A DNA stretch of 64,000 bases from Candidatus Cryptobacteroides avicola (lineage in GTDB: Bacteria > Bacteroidota > Bacteroidia > Bacteroidales > UBA932): contig JADILV010000058.1 of NCBI GenBank assembly GCA_017695115.1, positions 28,848 through 92,847 on the forward strand. The letters run 5' to 3'. The translations under genes were made by a program, and so were the position numbers. Numbering within the stretch: position 1 is the stretch's first letter; the number at the start of each line of letters is the position of its first letter. Below are positions 35,878 through 45,437 of the stretch, in pieces. A model generated the notes under the pieces. That model was not told where the DNA came from, searched no databases, and saw nothing but the letters and a program-made list of their open reading frames with translations.

Positions 35878-36533
35878 GGCCTGAACGGCTGGCGGTTGAC
35901 GATGGACCGTCCCAGAGTCAGTTCGTCCGCATACTCCAGATCATCTCCGAAGCCGAGCCCGCGGGCCAGGGATGACATCTTCACAGGATAGGAAGACAGC
36001 TGCCTGTAAATGTAAAACGATGTCGTCTCCCCTTCCACATCGCCTCTCAACGCCAGGATTACCTCCATGTCACCGGTGCCTGAGTCCCGACCGCTGCCGG
36101 CTCCGTTTTCACGGCACATGTCCGCCACCCTGGCGACCAGTTCCTTTATAGTAAGGTCGGACGGGCCGATACCGTTGATCGGGGAAATGATTCCACCCAG
36201 GACATGATATACCCCATGATATTGCCCGGTATTCTCTATGCTCATCACATCCCTTACGCTCTCGACTACACAGACTGTCCGGTGATCCCGTCTCCTGTCC
36301 GAACATATCGGACAGACCTCATCATCGGAAATCATCCTGCATATCCGGCAATAGCGGACATTGTCCCTCAATGATCCGATGGCCGAAGTAAAATGGTGCA
36401 CGTTCTCCGCAGGCTGTCTGAGAAGGTGCAGGGCGAGCCTCAACGCGGTCCGCTTCCCCACCCCAGGCAAGGAATTTATGGCTTCTACGGCATCTTCGAG
36501 AAGTTTTGAAGGATAATTGTCTTTATTGTACAT
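35874..36533 (-). CDS. recR: recombination protein RecR
   Basis: 219 residues. Seen: helix-hairpin-helix INSLPGVGKRTALRLA, a four-Cys zinc motif (CRICRM...CPIC) and a TOPRIM domain (RTVCVVESVRDVM). Works with RecO in RecF-pathway gap repair. The ATG at 36533 gives the usual MYNKDNYPSKLLE start; a longer frame exists but would overlap the kinase gene by over 130 bases. Overlaps the kinase stop by 11 bases. Confidence 0.93.
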   Translation of the reverse strand: MYNKDNYPSKLLEDAVEAINSLPGVGKRTALRLALHLLRQPAENVHHFTSAIGSLRDNVRYCRICRMISDDEVCPICSDRRRDHRTVCVVESVRDVMSIENTGQYHGVYHVLGGIISPINGIGPSDLTIKELVARVADMCRENGAGSGRDSGTGDMEVILALRGDVEGETTSFYIYRQLSSYPVKMSSLARGLGFGDDLEYADELTLGRSIVNRQPFRP

Positions 36534-37416
36534 GTGCTTTATGATACTCTGCCAGACCGTCCATCGGGGTTCTGAGGATACGTACGACACGGACATTCTC
36601 TTCGCGGGCCGTCTCCAGAAAGAAGTCCCCGGCGGCATACCCGAACGACCCCACTGCACCGACACCGTAAGCGGACGTATCGTACTGTTTCAGACATCTT
36701 CCGATGAAAGTCCTGAAATTGTCTTTAATCAATAAAACCGCATAGCGGCGGCTGTCTTCATCGCATTCCCTGCCGTCGTGCCCATGTCCACGGGCGACAG
36801 ACAGGACGTATGGAGCGAACGAGGCAAGATACCTGGCCGGAGCATCCCCCTGATATACCGCCGCCACCGCCGAAGCATAGTCCAGTCCGTAAGCCATACG
36901 GAAATCACAGGCCAGCCACGAAGGCACAAGTCCCTGGAAATAATCGGACAGGAACGCCCGGCCCAATGCATTGCCGCTGCCGTAGTCACCGAAGACATAA
37001 CCGCACGGGCGGACATTCTTTACCACCGAACGACCGTCGTACAGACAGCTGTTGGAACCTGTCCCGAGAACTGCGGCAATACCCGGCTCACTTCCGCACA
37101 CCGCCCTTGCAGCGGCTACAAGATCCGACTCCGCTTCGATATCAGCCGAATGGAATATGCCCTGCAGCATCTCCACGGCCTGAGTCCCGCCGCCGAGCAG
37201 TCCGGCTCCATAAAAATGCACCCGGCAAACGAGCTCCGCCACATCCTTACAGGCAATACCATTCAAATGAGATACGGCATCTCTAAGAACAAGAGATACC
37301 GTATTCATATCCATAATAGCGAAGTTGATACCTGAAGTCCGATAATGGACAGACCTCCCTCCGTCGATCAGACAGATGTCCGTCTTGGTAGCTCCGCTTT
37401 CGATTATAAGATCCAT
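36523..37416 (-). CDS. BadF/BadG-type N-acetylglucosamine kinase-like ATPase
   Basis: 297-residue ASKHA-fold kinase. Seen: phosphate-1 motif IIESGATKTDICLID, phosphate-2 AAVLGTGSNSCLYDG, and CGYVFGDYGSGNALGRAFL, as in N-acetylglucosamine kinase-like proteins. Probably phosphorylates an amino sugar, fitting peptidoglycan or capsule sugar recycling; exact substrate not shown. It follows wzz by 7 bases. Confidence 0.8.
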   Translation of the reverse strand: MDLIIESGATKTDICLIDGGRSVHYRTSGINFAIMDMNTVSLVLRDAVSHLNGIACKDVAELVCRVHFYGAGLLGGGTQAVEMLQGIFHSADIEAESDLVAAARAVCGSEPGIAAVLGTGSNSCLYDGRSVVKNVRPCGYVFGDYGSGNALGRAFLSDYFQGLVPSWLACDFRMAYGLDYASAVAAVYQGDAPARYLASFAPYVLSVARGHGHDGRECDEDSRRYAVLLIKDNFRTFIGRCLKQYDTSAYGVGAVGSFGYAAGDFFLETAREENVRVVRILRTPMDGLAEYHKAHVQ

Positions 37417-37423
37417 CCAGCCA

Positions 37424-38527
37424 CTATTTCAGTCCTGATTTCAGTTTTTCCCAATATTCCTGCCCGAAAAGAATCCACGCAGCGGCGCAGCATCCCGCAA
37501 GGAAAGTGAAAACCACCAGGTACTTTACCTTGCTCGGGGCAGATTTCTCCAACGGAACGACCGGAGGCTGCACGATGGCGAAGACAGGCTTGGCTTCCTG
37601 CTCCTTGATCCTTGCAGCTTCAAGCTGTGTAGCCACCTGGGAGTAAACCTGGAATGCCAGGTTCATCTCCTGCTGGAGTCTCTCACGCTCTGCCTGCGCA
37701 CTCTGCAGAATGACATTCTTGTTGGCATCCGCATAGTTTGCGTAAGCCTGCTGGGCGGTATAATATTCCTGCTTCCTCTGCTCGCAGATGCCGGAAAGGT
37801 TCTCCACATCCTGACGCGCCTTGGAAGTCCTGTAAGCCGACGTATAGTCCTTGAGGTCTTCAAGAACCGCATTCAACACGGTAGTCACCACCAAAGGATC
37901 CTGCATCTCGAGAGATACAGTGGTCTTGCCGGTCTTCTTGTCCATCTCTATAATGATGTTCTCGGCAAAATACTTGACCACCCCGCGCTCCTTCTTCGGA
38001 AGGTTGTACATGTCCAGAGGGGCATTCGGATCCGTTTCCTCCTCCTTTTCAAACCAGGACTTCACCCATCCCAGCAACTTGAACGGAGCACTCACCACGT
38101 ATGACCACCATGCTGTCTTCTGATGCTCTTTCATATAGTCCAGAAGCGTGGTCTTCAGTTCCCCGTCCGCAGTCTCCACCTGAAGGTCGAACAGTCCGTA
38201 TATGAACGGAGTGGACGACACCACATCCGGGAAAAGCTGGAAATTGATGGCATCCACGCTGTTGTCCAGATTCACACCCATCATGCTGGCAATGGAACTT
38301 ACTCCGGACCCCATGGACTCCTCCGTCTCCGGAGCAAGCACGGCCGAAGCCGAATAGGTCTTGGGGATGCTGAATCCGGCTACCAGTCCTATCGCAGCTC
38401 CCACTGCGCACCATATCAGTACGGTCTTTCTCTTTTTCCAGAGCTTCGCGACAAGCTCCATGATATCGATCTCCTGCTCTTCCGACTGGAGATTCTGATT
38501 TTCCAAACTGTTGTTAACTTCTGTCAT
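37424..38527 (-). CDS. Wzz/chain-length determinant protein
   Basis: 367 residues with two membrane segments (about 36-56 and 335-355) bordering a long periplasmic coiled coil, the Wzz/polysaccharide co-polymerase layout. Seen: MELVAKLWKKRKTVLIW, SIPKTYSASAVLAPE and a C-terminal VVPLEKSAPSKVKYLVVF. There is no cytoplasmic tyrosine-kinase domain. Regulates the length of the polymer exported by the adjacent Wza. Confidence 0.9.
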   Translation of the reverse strand: MTEVNNSLENQNLQSEEQEIDIMELVAKLWKKRKTVLIWCAVGAAIGLVAGFSIPKTYSASAVLAPETEESMGSGVSSIASMMGVNLDNSVDAINFQLFPDVVSSTPFIYGLFDLQVETADGELKTTLLDYMKEHQKTAWWSYVVSAPFKLLGWVKSWFEKEEETDPNAPLDMYNLPKKERGVVKYFAENIIIEMDKKTGKTTVSLEMQDPLVVTTVLNAVLEDLKDYTSAYRTSKARQDVENLSGICEQRKQEYYTAQQAYANYADANKNVILQSAQAERERLQQEMNLAFQVYSQVATQLEAARIKEQEAKPVFAIVQPPVVPLEKSAPSKVKYLVVFTFLAGCCAAAWILFGQEYWEKLKSGLK

Positions 38528-38531
38528 GGAG

Positions 38532-40952
38532 CTATTTCATTATAATGTTACCTATAGTAGCTATCATAGTTGCAAGCGATGCCGATGTCGTAGCTATGCT
38601 GAGAGTCTGGGCAAGCGCATCCGCATTCCTGGTCTTTTCCGGTATCACTATTTCGCACCCCGGCTCGGCGATCTTCATCGACTTCCTCGCCTTGGCTACG
38701 GTACCGTTCATATAGATTACGTAAGCCTTGTTTTTCTTTGACCTGAAGCCATAGCCGCCCGCAAGTTCAACGAAATCCTTGACTCTCATGTCATCATTGA
38801 ATACCACGACATTAGGATACATGACATTGCCGCTGATCCTGACCGTGTTGTTGTACTCCGGTATCTGGAGTTCGTCGCCTTCCCTCAGCACGATGTCTGC
38901 ATCGCTTCCAGGATTGGCAAGAGCCTCCTCAAGGTCGAACCCGACATAATACACGTCTCCGATATCCAGCTTGGTGACATCGATAGAGTCACGTCCGCGG
39001 CCCATCGTAGAGATTATCGTATTCATTCTCGCACGCTCCTCAGGACTTATCCTGCGTACAAGTTTCGCCCCTTTCACATAAGCCCAGTCCGTCACGCCTC
39101 CGGCATCGGCCACAAGTTCCGAAACCCTCTGGTTTTTGTGAGTGAGAGTATAGCTTCCAGCGAACACCACTTCTCCGGTAACAGAGACGGAAGTCTGGAC
39201 ACTGTATCCCGGGCTGCGGCGCACCATCACCTGGTCGTACGGTTCCAGAAGGAATCCCGGCTGCCCGTCTATAACGAATCCGTCCTTAAGAGAGAAGGAA
39301 TATATCCTGCTTATGGTATCCGTCGGTTCGGTGCTGAGAGGATTCTTGATCCTGCGGCTGACATCCACCTTGACAGCGGATGCGGACTCGAGAAGGCCTC
39401 CGGCCTGGATGATGACATCTTCAAGAGTAGTATTGTCCGCAAAGACGAACTGTCCCGGCCTGGCCACCTCGCCCATCACTGTTATATATCCTATATCATT
39501 GAGATCATGTATGCTCGGGATATAGAGCGCGTCGTTCTTCTGAAGTGCTATGTCCCGGGCGCTCCCGTCCAGAATAGCCTTTACGTCTACCGGAATCACT
39601 TCCAGGGTAAGGTCTTCCTTTTCACGATGGAGAATAGCCCTGTTGGTAAAAGCGTCGCCGGTAAGGCCGTCCGCTTTGGCAATCAGTTCCGATACGGTCG
39701 AAATCGCATCACCGAGCTGGTATATGCCCGGACGGTAGACCGCCCCGCGGATTTCAAGCTTGTTTTCATAGCGGTCCAGCATTGCGCCTACTGAAACGGC
39801 ATCGCCGTCCATCACTTTGAAAGAACCGTAATCAGGCTTGTCTATAGTGAAGACCTGATATTCCCGGCCGTTACGGCGAATCATGCGCAGATTCGAAGTG
39901 TAGGCGTCACCTGTGAATCCTCCGGCATAGCCGACCAGGTCCATGACAGTCTCGCCTTCCTTCATTTCGTAGAACATCGGCCTCTTCACATTTCCGGAAA
40001 TGTCCACAAGCGCTTCATAAGGAGGCACCATGACCAGATCCCCTTCCTGCAGTGAAATATCCTCAGGCATGGTACCGTTCATCAAAAATTCGTACACATC
40101 CACTGAAACTACCTTCTTCCCGTTCCTTATCAGCTGGATATCCCTCAGGCTGCCGAGACTGTTCACTCCTCCGGCCCTGTAGACTGCATGGAAAATATTT
40201 GAAAGAGATGACAGATAATATGTTCCCGGCATCGATACTTCACCGAGAATGTTCACCTGGATAGTCCTGATGCTGCCCAGAGTGAGCTTCATTTCGGACT
40301 TGGCGTCATCACCGCTCACCGAATAGATCTGGTTCAGCTTGCGGCGCATATAGCCGTCGGCCTCTTTCACGGTCATGCCGGAAAGGTACACGAGTCCGAT
40401 ATCATTGATGTTGATATATCCTTCCGGAGAAATCACCTGACGGATAGTCGCCTGGTTGGTCCCCCAAATGTCTATGATGACCTCGTCGCCAGGACCGAGA
40501 GTATAGTTTTCCGGCGTGGCCATATTGTCGCTCGGAGCGAATGTCAGGTTCCTCGTAGAGAAGACATTCCTTCCATATACCAGCCGTGCCGCCTCTTCTT
40601 CAGGCGCCTCCGCAGGATCGACAGCTTCCGTAATCACCATGTCGATATCCCCGGATACCATCTCGGATTCAGCGTCGGTCGCCCGTCTCGAGCGCTCCTG
40701 GGCACCGGCGGTTGTGACAGCCTCTGTCTGGACCTGGTCCTGTTCGAACCGTGCCTTCAGCCTTTCAGCCTGCTCGCGGGTGACTCCCCTCTTGGCAAGC
40801 TCGGCTATCATTTCCTGCTGGGATTTTCCGGCAGCCATGCCTTCCTTGACATAGCTTACCACGGCATCATCCGACATCTGTGCCTGTGCCGACAGTGAAA
40901 AAAAGAACATCGCGCTCACTGTCAGAAAGGCAGGCAATAACTTTCGTATCAT
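38532..40952 (-). CDS. Wza-type polysaccharide export protein (SLBB repeats)
   Basis: 806 residues with a signal peptide (MIRKLLPAFLTVSAMFFFSLSA). Seen: a charged N-terminal segment, the poly-export domain starting NYTLGPGDEVIIDIWGTN, then several SLBB repeats (e.g. VNILGEVSMPGTYYL, VSVTGEVVFAGSYTL, RISGNVMYPNVVVF). It is much longer than Enterobacteria Wza (about 380), as usual in Bacteroidota. Forms the outer-membrane export channel. First gene of wza-wzz-kinase-recR. Confidence 0.92.
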   Translation of the reverse strand: MIRKLLPAFLTVSAMFFFSLSAQAQMSDDAVVSYVKEGMAAGKSQQEMIAELAKRGVTREQAERLKARFEQDQVQTEAVTTAGAQERSRRATDAESEMVSGDIDMVITEAVDPAEAPEEEAARLVYGRNVFSTRNLTFAPSDNMATPENYTLGPGDEVIIDIWGTNQATIRQVISPEGYININDIGLVYLSGMTVKEADGYMRRKLNQIYSVSGDDAKSEMKLTLGSIRTIQVNILGEVSMPGTYYLSSLSNIFHAVYRAGGVNSLGSLRDIQLIRNGKKVVSVDVYEFLMNGTMPEDISLQEGDLVMVPPYEALVDISGNVKRPMFYEMKEGETVMDLVGYAGGFTGDAYTSNLRMIRRNGREYQVFTIDKPDYGSFKVMDGDAVSVGAMLDRYENKLEIRGAVYRPGIYQLGDAISTVSELIAKADGLTGDAFTNRAILHREKEDLTLEVIPVDVKAILDGSARDIALQKNDALYIPSIHDLNDIGYITVMGEVARPGQFVFADNTTLEDVIIQAGGLLESASAVKVDVSRRIKNPLSTEPTDTISRIYSFSLKDGFVIDGQPGFLLEPYDQVMVRRSPGYSVQTSVSVTGEVVFAGSYTLTHKNQRVSELVADAGGVTDWAYVKGAKLVRRISPEERARMNTIISTMGRGRDSIDVTKLDIGDVYYVGFDLEEALANPGSDADIVLREGDELQIPEYNNTVRISGNVMYPNVVVFNDDMRVKDFVELAGGYGFRSKKNKAYVIYMNGTVAKARKSMKIAEPGCEIVIPEKTRNADALAQTLSIATTSASLATMIATIGNIIMK

Positions 40953-40997
40953 GTCCTAACTAATAAATTAATTAAATTTCACTTACACAAACCGCGG

Positions 40998-41031
40998 CAA
41001 AGATAGTATAAAAACTTCTATTATCGGCAAA
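40998..41031 (-). promoter_or_regulatory. promoter of wza operon
   Basis: TTTG (41031-41028), 22 bases, TATCTTTG (41005-40998), 46 bases before the wza start. The spacer is two bases longer than usual. Confidence 0.65.
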
Positions 41032-41143
41032 AATAAGCCGGATACGTGCAAACATGTGTATTATAACCGGAAAAATGATTGCCACACATGCGTACTATAA
41101 CTCTTAATGAATATTCTTCCTGTAGCCAGTCCTCTCCACGAAT

Positions 41144-41170
41144 CAGGCTCCGGTGACTGTCCGGGGCCTG
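41144..41170 (-). terminator. possible terminator after wzi
   Basis: CAGGC-C-CCGG and CCGG-A-GCCTG pair around a 7-base loop with one mismatch, 9 bases after the wzi stop. There is no U-run, so the call is weak. Confidence 0.4.
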
Positions 41171-41178
41171 GTTCAATG

Positions 41179-42801
41179 CTACAGCCCGGCCCTCCCCAAA
41201 CAGGAAATCCGGACAGTCATTCCGAAAGAATCCGGAAACACTTCGCCGAAATCAGCATACAGGCCCAGACCTACAGACATCCCGCACTTCTCTCCTGACT
41301 GATGTGACTTTCCCATCAAGAGCCGTCCGGGCAATTCCCCTTCCAGCGCTATGGAAAACTGCTGCGGGTGATTCTCAAAACGCCAGGACTGATCCTGGTC
41401 GAATTTCCGCGTCCTCCCGTAATGCCTGCTCCATGTAAACAGGAACTTATACGGGACTTTCCTTACAGCCACACCCCTTATACCGAAATGATGCGCCACG
41501 AGACTGTTGCTCGCCACTCCCATCACCACTCCGTTTCCGGACCGGTACATAGGATAGCACAGAGGCAGACCTATAGTCTGGCCGAAGTAAGTCCATCCGG
41601 AGCGGTAGACACCATTATTGAAATAATTGTCTTCCCCGCCCAATATCGTATAGGAAAGACCGCTCTGCTCCTTTTCTTCCTCCGTCGCCGGCCTGTCATG
41701 AAGAGGCCCCGACTGGTCCCTCGTATATACGAACTCATAAAGGACATCCGTCACCCAGCGCGTCCTGTCCTTGAAAGAAAGCGACAAGGTATTCACTCCG
41801 TCGGGAAAATTCCAGAACCTTGTCCCGGACCCGTCCTCGAACGGGATATCATGCTGGAAAGTCACAGTAAAATCATCGGCATGCCAGTCAAACCTGATGA
41901 GTTCCCTGCCAAGATGATTCCCGAGAGCATTGTCCTGGTCTCCCTGCAGAGCATCAGCCCCGCCTCCTGCCGCACACAACACACGGAGGTAATCCCTGAA
42001 ACTGTCCGGCTGCTCTCCGTACTGTGGAGAATAACCGCCCCACTGGCTCCACATTTCCAGCCCCAACGTGACATCAAGTCTCCTGAACGGACGCACTTTA
42101 ATAAACAAAGACTGGTTATGGACAAGAGTATGCTCCACATACCGGTTATCCCACAACCCGTAATCCGCAAAATTCCCTTTCAACGCAACGACCTTCTTCC
42201 TGAACGGCAACCAGATAAAATCCGTATGAAGATTATACCCGGGAAGGTTGCGTGCATTCCCCGTATATGCCAGATCCCCGCCAGTAAGTGACAATCCCGC
42301 GAAATCATACGGTCTGTCACGCATACCTGCATCAAGATAAAGTTTCTTCCATCCGATTCCGAAATAAAGCCTGTCCACCATTCCTTTCCAGTCTCCGGGA
42401 GCGCCATATCCGGCAAGAGCGATACCTGCATCAAGGACAATACTCCTGGCCGTCCTATATGACCAGTCCGCGCCTCCGGTCAACAAAGCGCCTCCTGAAA
42501 AGCCGCCTCCTTCCATACTGCCATGCCCCGCAAGGCCCAATGATGCAGGAAACAGACCTCTACGCCCTGTCACTGCCCAGAACGGAAGTCTGCTGTCCGT
42601 CCCGGAAAAACCATACACAGACACATCCCAAACCAATGCAGACCCCTTCGATTCCAGCGGCACTCTGGCCGGATGCACCACACCTGTAGAATCACCGAAA
42701 GCCCCTGCAATAAAATGATCAACCCCCGTCCCTATAGACTGCGCTGACACAAAACACGGCAGCAGCATGGACGCCACTCCCAAAAACAATATTTTCAACA
42801 T
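41179..42801 (-). CDS. Wzi-type capsule assembly outer-membrane protein
   Basis: 540 residues with signal peptide (MLKILFLGVASMLLPCFVSA). Seen: many amphipathic strands and Wzi-family patterns: RDYLRVLCAAGGG, DNALGNHLG, FTVTFQHDIPFEDGSGTR and YFNNGVYRSGWTYFG. Wzi anchors capsule polymer at the cell surface. A separate unit from the wza operon; its promoter side is next to the palindromic element at 42825. Confidence 0.87.
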   Translation of the reverse strand: MLKILFLGVASMLLPCFVSAQSIGTGVDHFIAGAFGDSTGVVHPARVPLESKGSALVWDVSVYGFSGTDSRLPFWAVTGRRGLFPASLGLAGHGSMEGGGFSGGALLTGGADWSYRTARSIVLDAGIALAGYGAPGDWKGMVDRLYFGIGWKKLYLDAGMRDRPYDFAGLSLTGGDLAYTGNARNLPGYNLHTDFIWLPFRKKVVALKGNFADYGLWDNRYVEHTLVHNQSLFIKVRPFRRLDVTLGLEMWSQWGGYSPQYGEQPDSFRDYLRVLCAAGGGADALQGDQDNALGNHLGRELIRFDWHADDFTVTFQHDIPFEDGSGTRFWNFPDGVNTLSLSFKDRTRWVTDVLYEFVYTRDQSGPLHDRPATEEEKEQSGLSYTILGGEDNYFNNGVYRSGWTYFGQTIGLPLCYPMYRSGNGVVMGVASNSLVAHHFGIRGVAVRKVPYKFLFTWSRHYGRTRKFDQDQSWRFENHPQQFSIALEGELPGRLLMGKSHQSGEKCGMSVGLGLYADFGEVFPDSFGMTVRISCLGRAGL

Positions 42802-42824
42802 AATCCTTTATTTATAACCGACAA

Positions 42825-42945
42825 GAGAGCGACTCAAAAGGGTAATTTCTGCGTTACGCTTGATTCGAAAATCCTCATGTACGACAGTACACTGCGGTTT
42901 TCTCATCTTCGCAAGCCTTGAAATTCCTCCTTTTGAGTCGCCCTC
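42825..42945. mobile_element. 121-bp palindromic MITE-like element
   Basis: Ends GAGAGCGACTCAAAAGG (42825-42842 region) and CCTTTTGAGTCGCCCTC (to 42945) are inverted repeats matching at 16 of 17 positions. Inside, GGTAATTTC and GAAATTCC pair too, and TGTAC-GACA-GTACA forms a central hairpin. It has no coding capacity and stands between wzi and the ATPase/RloB pair. Resembles a non-autonomous inverted-repeat element; no target-site duplication was clear. Confidence 0.6.
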
Positions 42946-42987
42946 TGTAAAATTCACTTCTAAAACCCGAATGACATTTTGATTGTC

Positions 42988-44082
42988 TTATACGAAGAAC
43001 ATATACTTCTTTGTATCGAAATTACAAACGTATGCATAATCAGCAGAACTATTTATCCTGACTTTATAATCTTCTCCGGGAGACAAAAACATTGAAGTAC
43101 CTCCAACTGTCATTTTTTTACCTGTATGAACATTAAAAAATGATAGAAAGTCTGCAGTCAGACAATACGCACCCTCACCTGCATTATATACAACTAGAGA
43201 ATCATTATCAATACTTAATCTCAGTCTTGTCAGTCCGGATATAATTTCCAACGGATTCTTTGTACTCCAAAGAGTATACCCCATCAGTCTGGCGACAAGA
43301 GTGTCAGTGTTGTAAATATAAGGGTTTCTTTCATAGAAAGCCGTGTCACTTCCGACTACCGTCTCACTTTCCCTGCGCAGCTTTTTACTATTACGAAAAG
43401 CAACGAACAATTTGTCTGACAACAATTTGTAAAGCGACTCCGTTTTCTTTGACTCTTTCCAATATTTACGGCATCTTGCATACCCGTTTACACATTTCGA
43501 TCCATCGCAAGCACCAGGAAGAGCCTCATCGGTCATACAACGAAAAGAAACCGACTTGCCGCTCCTTTTTTCATTGCACTCAGATTTCTCAAAGGCTTTG
43601 AATATATATTCGAAATGAAGAAGGAAATAGTACTCGATACATCTGCTAGACAAGGCAATATTCAGATTCTTTCCTTCTGCTTTTATTTTGTCTGCCAGTT
43701 CAAAAGCCTCTTTCTGTCTCGGATGTCCGTCTTTGTCAAATATGCACCAAACTTCATCAAAGGTATCAAGATTTTCCTGCCCCGCCCTAACCCAATTCAA
43801 AGGTTGTGGACCTGGAAATGGATTGGATCCTTTCAAATCATCATTCAGGTCAGATGTACTTCCCAGCTTCCGTCTCTGCCTGCAGTTATTACCTCTGTCA
43901 GATTGTGTCTGCTCGTCGGCAGACTCTATTACAGGTTTTGGCATAATTCTGACACTCCCTACCGGAAGGGAGCATTTGTCCCCATCATGTGTAAGTTCAT
44001 AAAAAAAGTTAGGTTCAGTCCTCGTCCCTTCACAAATAAGCAGGATAGAATACCCCACTTGTCTCGTATTCTCACGCCTCAT
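42988..44082 (-). CDS. RloB-like protein with extra C-terminal domain (AbiLii-like)
   Basis: 364 residues. N-terminal RloB/TOPRIM-like core: motif 1 SILLICEGTRTEPNFFYE, motif 2 VWCIFDKDGHPR, motif 3 ALSSRCIEYYFLLHF. This family pairs with an AAA ATPase in AbiL-type abortive infection. RloB proteins are usually about 190-230 residues; here about 80 further beta-rich residues follow residue 285 (from LTRLRLSIDNDSLVVYNAG to the end), with no known match from memory. The ATG at 44082 is chosen over GTG/TTG just upstream; it overlaps the ATPase gene by 11 bases. Confidence 0.8.
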   Translation of the reverse strand: MRRENTRQVGYSILLICEGTRTEPNFFYELTHDGDKCSLPVGSVRIMPKPVIESADEQTQSDRGNNCRQRRKLGSTSDLNDDLKGSNPFPGPQPLNWVRAGQENLDTFDEVWCIFDKDGHPRQKEAFELADKIKAEGKNLNIALSSRCIEYYFLLHFEYIFKAFEKSECNEKRSGKSVSFRCMTDEALPGACDGSKCVNGYARCRKYWKESKKTESLYKLLSDKLFVAFRNSKKLRRESETVVGSDTAFYERNPYIYNTDTLVARLMGYTLWSTKNPLEIISGLTRLRLSIDNDSLVVYNAGEGAYCLTADFLSFFNVHTGKKMTVGGTSMFLSPGEDYKVRINSSADYAYVCNFDTKKYMFFV

Positions 44083-45301
44083 CACCAAACAAATCTTCTA
44101 TATGTCTAATATTAGGAAGTCCACCAAACTTGTTTGCCATATACCATTTCGCAAATGGAGTGTTTTCTCTGACACCTTCAAAATCCGCCAATGAATATAA
44201 TTCCGATTCACCTTTCTCATTTTTACTGGTGATCCACACCTGATCTCGTCTCAATTTGTCTTCATTCATCAGGTTTATATCATGAGAAGTGATAATCAAC
44301 TGAGCATTCTTCCTGTTGATCCGTGGATTGGTAAACAAGTCTATGATAAATTCCGACAAATATGTGTGAAAGCCTGAATCTATTTCATCTATCAGCAATG
44401 GAATACCTTCTTCCAATGACTGTAAAATCTTAGCTCCAATGAGAAACAACTGCCTGGTTCCCAGAGACTCATCGGAATAACAGATGGGGTACACCTTATC
44501 TTCTCCTACAGAATGGTGCAAGACCACATCATTAAGGTTTTTTGTTTCATTGTTAATATCAAAATCCGAAACGCCCAAATCTGCGTAATGAAGAAGTTTT
44601 GCCAGCAGCTCCCGATGATTTGACGACGAAAGCCATTTATAATTATCCGACCATAAAATCCGCCTCATGACACTATTGTAACCATTGGCGAAATTAATCC
44701 TGGCAAGATATCTCGCGGCAGGACTTATGAGCTTGTCAGGAGTATCATATAAGAATTTTGACAGTATTAACCTGTTTGAAAATACATTGAACTTAGGTTT
44801 ATTACTGTCACTCTGTGTAGTAACATACTTCGGACAATGAGTCGTACTGTCTATACGCTCCCGCTCATATAAAGTCGCCTGATAACCATTAGGGAAATAA
44901 TACAGTCCCTCTTCCAATATCTCCGAGGAACTGGTCTTGACTTTATAAATATACCGCATGCCTTCGGCTATAAATTCAATTTTAACTTCCGAAGGCTTTG
45001 TTCTGCTGTCCTCATCCAGCGAAAACGGCGCATGAAGGCAATCGATTTCATCGCCGCCGAAAGTGCCCGGAGGAGTACGGAGCTCCTGTACCAAATAAAA
45101 CAATCTCTTGATTATATTTGTTTTACCGGATGCATTGGCTCCATATATGACAGAAGACTTCAATAGCCGGAGTTGCTCGGAATTATTAAGAGAGCATACA
45201 AAAACATTATCACCCTTCGCCTGGGAAGCGGTCGACTCCATGGAAAAGGTCGTATCTTCTTTAAATGAAAGATAATTTGAAAAGCGCAAGCCAACTATCA
45301 T
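44072..45301 (-). CDS. AAA/ABC-type ATPase of an AbiL-like defence pair
   Basis: 409-residue OLD/ABC-like ATPase (AAA_15/AAA_21 type). Seen: Walker A GANASGKT (residues 54-61), FSNYLSFKEDTTFSM at the N-terminus, an LGTRQLFLIGAKIL signature region, Walker B IPLLIDEIDSGFH and H-loop LIITSHDINLM. It would sense a phage cue and license the RloB partner, by analogy with AbiL/PARIS-like pairs. It has its own promoter at 45318-45347 and is first in the pair. Confidence 0.82.
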   Translation of the reverse strand: MIVGLRFSNYLSFKEDTTFSMESTASQAKGDNVFVCSLNNSEQLRLLKSSVIYGANASGKTNIIKRLFYLVQELRTPPGTFGGDEIDCLHAPFSLDEDSRTKPSEVKIEFIAEGMRYIYKVKTSSSEILEEGLYYFPNGYQATLYERERIDSTTHCPKYVTTQSDSNKPKFNVFSNRLILSKFLYDTPDKLISPAARYLARINFANGYNSVMRRILWSDNYKWLSSSNHRELLAKLLHYADLGVSDFDINNETKNLNDVVLHHSVGEDKVYPICYSDESLGTRQLFLIGAKILQSLEEGIPLLIDEIDSGFHTYLSEFIIDLFTNPRINRKNAQLIITSHDINLMNEDKLRRDQVWITSKNEKGESELYSLADFEGVRENTPFAKWYMANKFGGLPNIRHIEDLFGDEA

Positions 45302-45317
45302 TTCTGCTTATTTTTTA

Positions 45318-45347
45318 CAAAAATACGCTTTCTTATCATAAAACCAA
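45318..45347 (-). promoter_or_regulatory. promoter of the ATPase/RloB pair
   Basis: TTG (45347-45345), 19 bases, TATTTTTG (45325-45318), leaving a very short leader before the 45301 start. Confidence 0.65.
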
Positions 45348-45437
45348 CTATCAAAACGGGATTTTTGTCATGTTTCCGGTTTTCCTTACTGTTTGAATGA
45401 CTACTCCTTGACCTACTCCAGTAAATAATGCTTTATA

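Noticed and set aside
36534..36665. 44-residue N-terminal extension of recR
   Set aside because: It lies inside the kinase gene and does not resemble RecR; the family start is at 36533.
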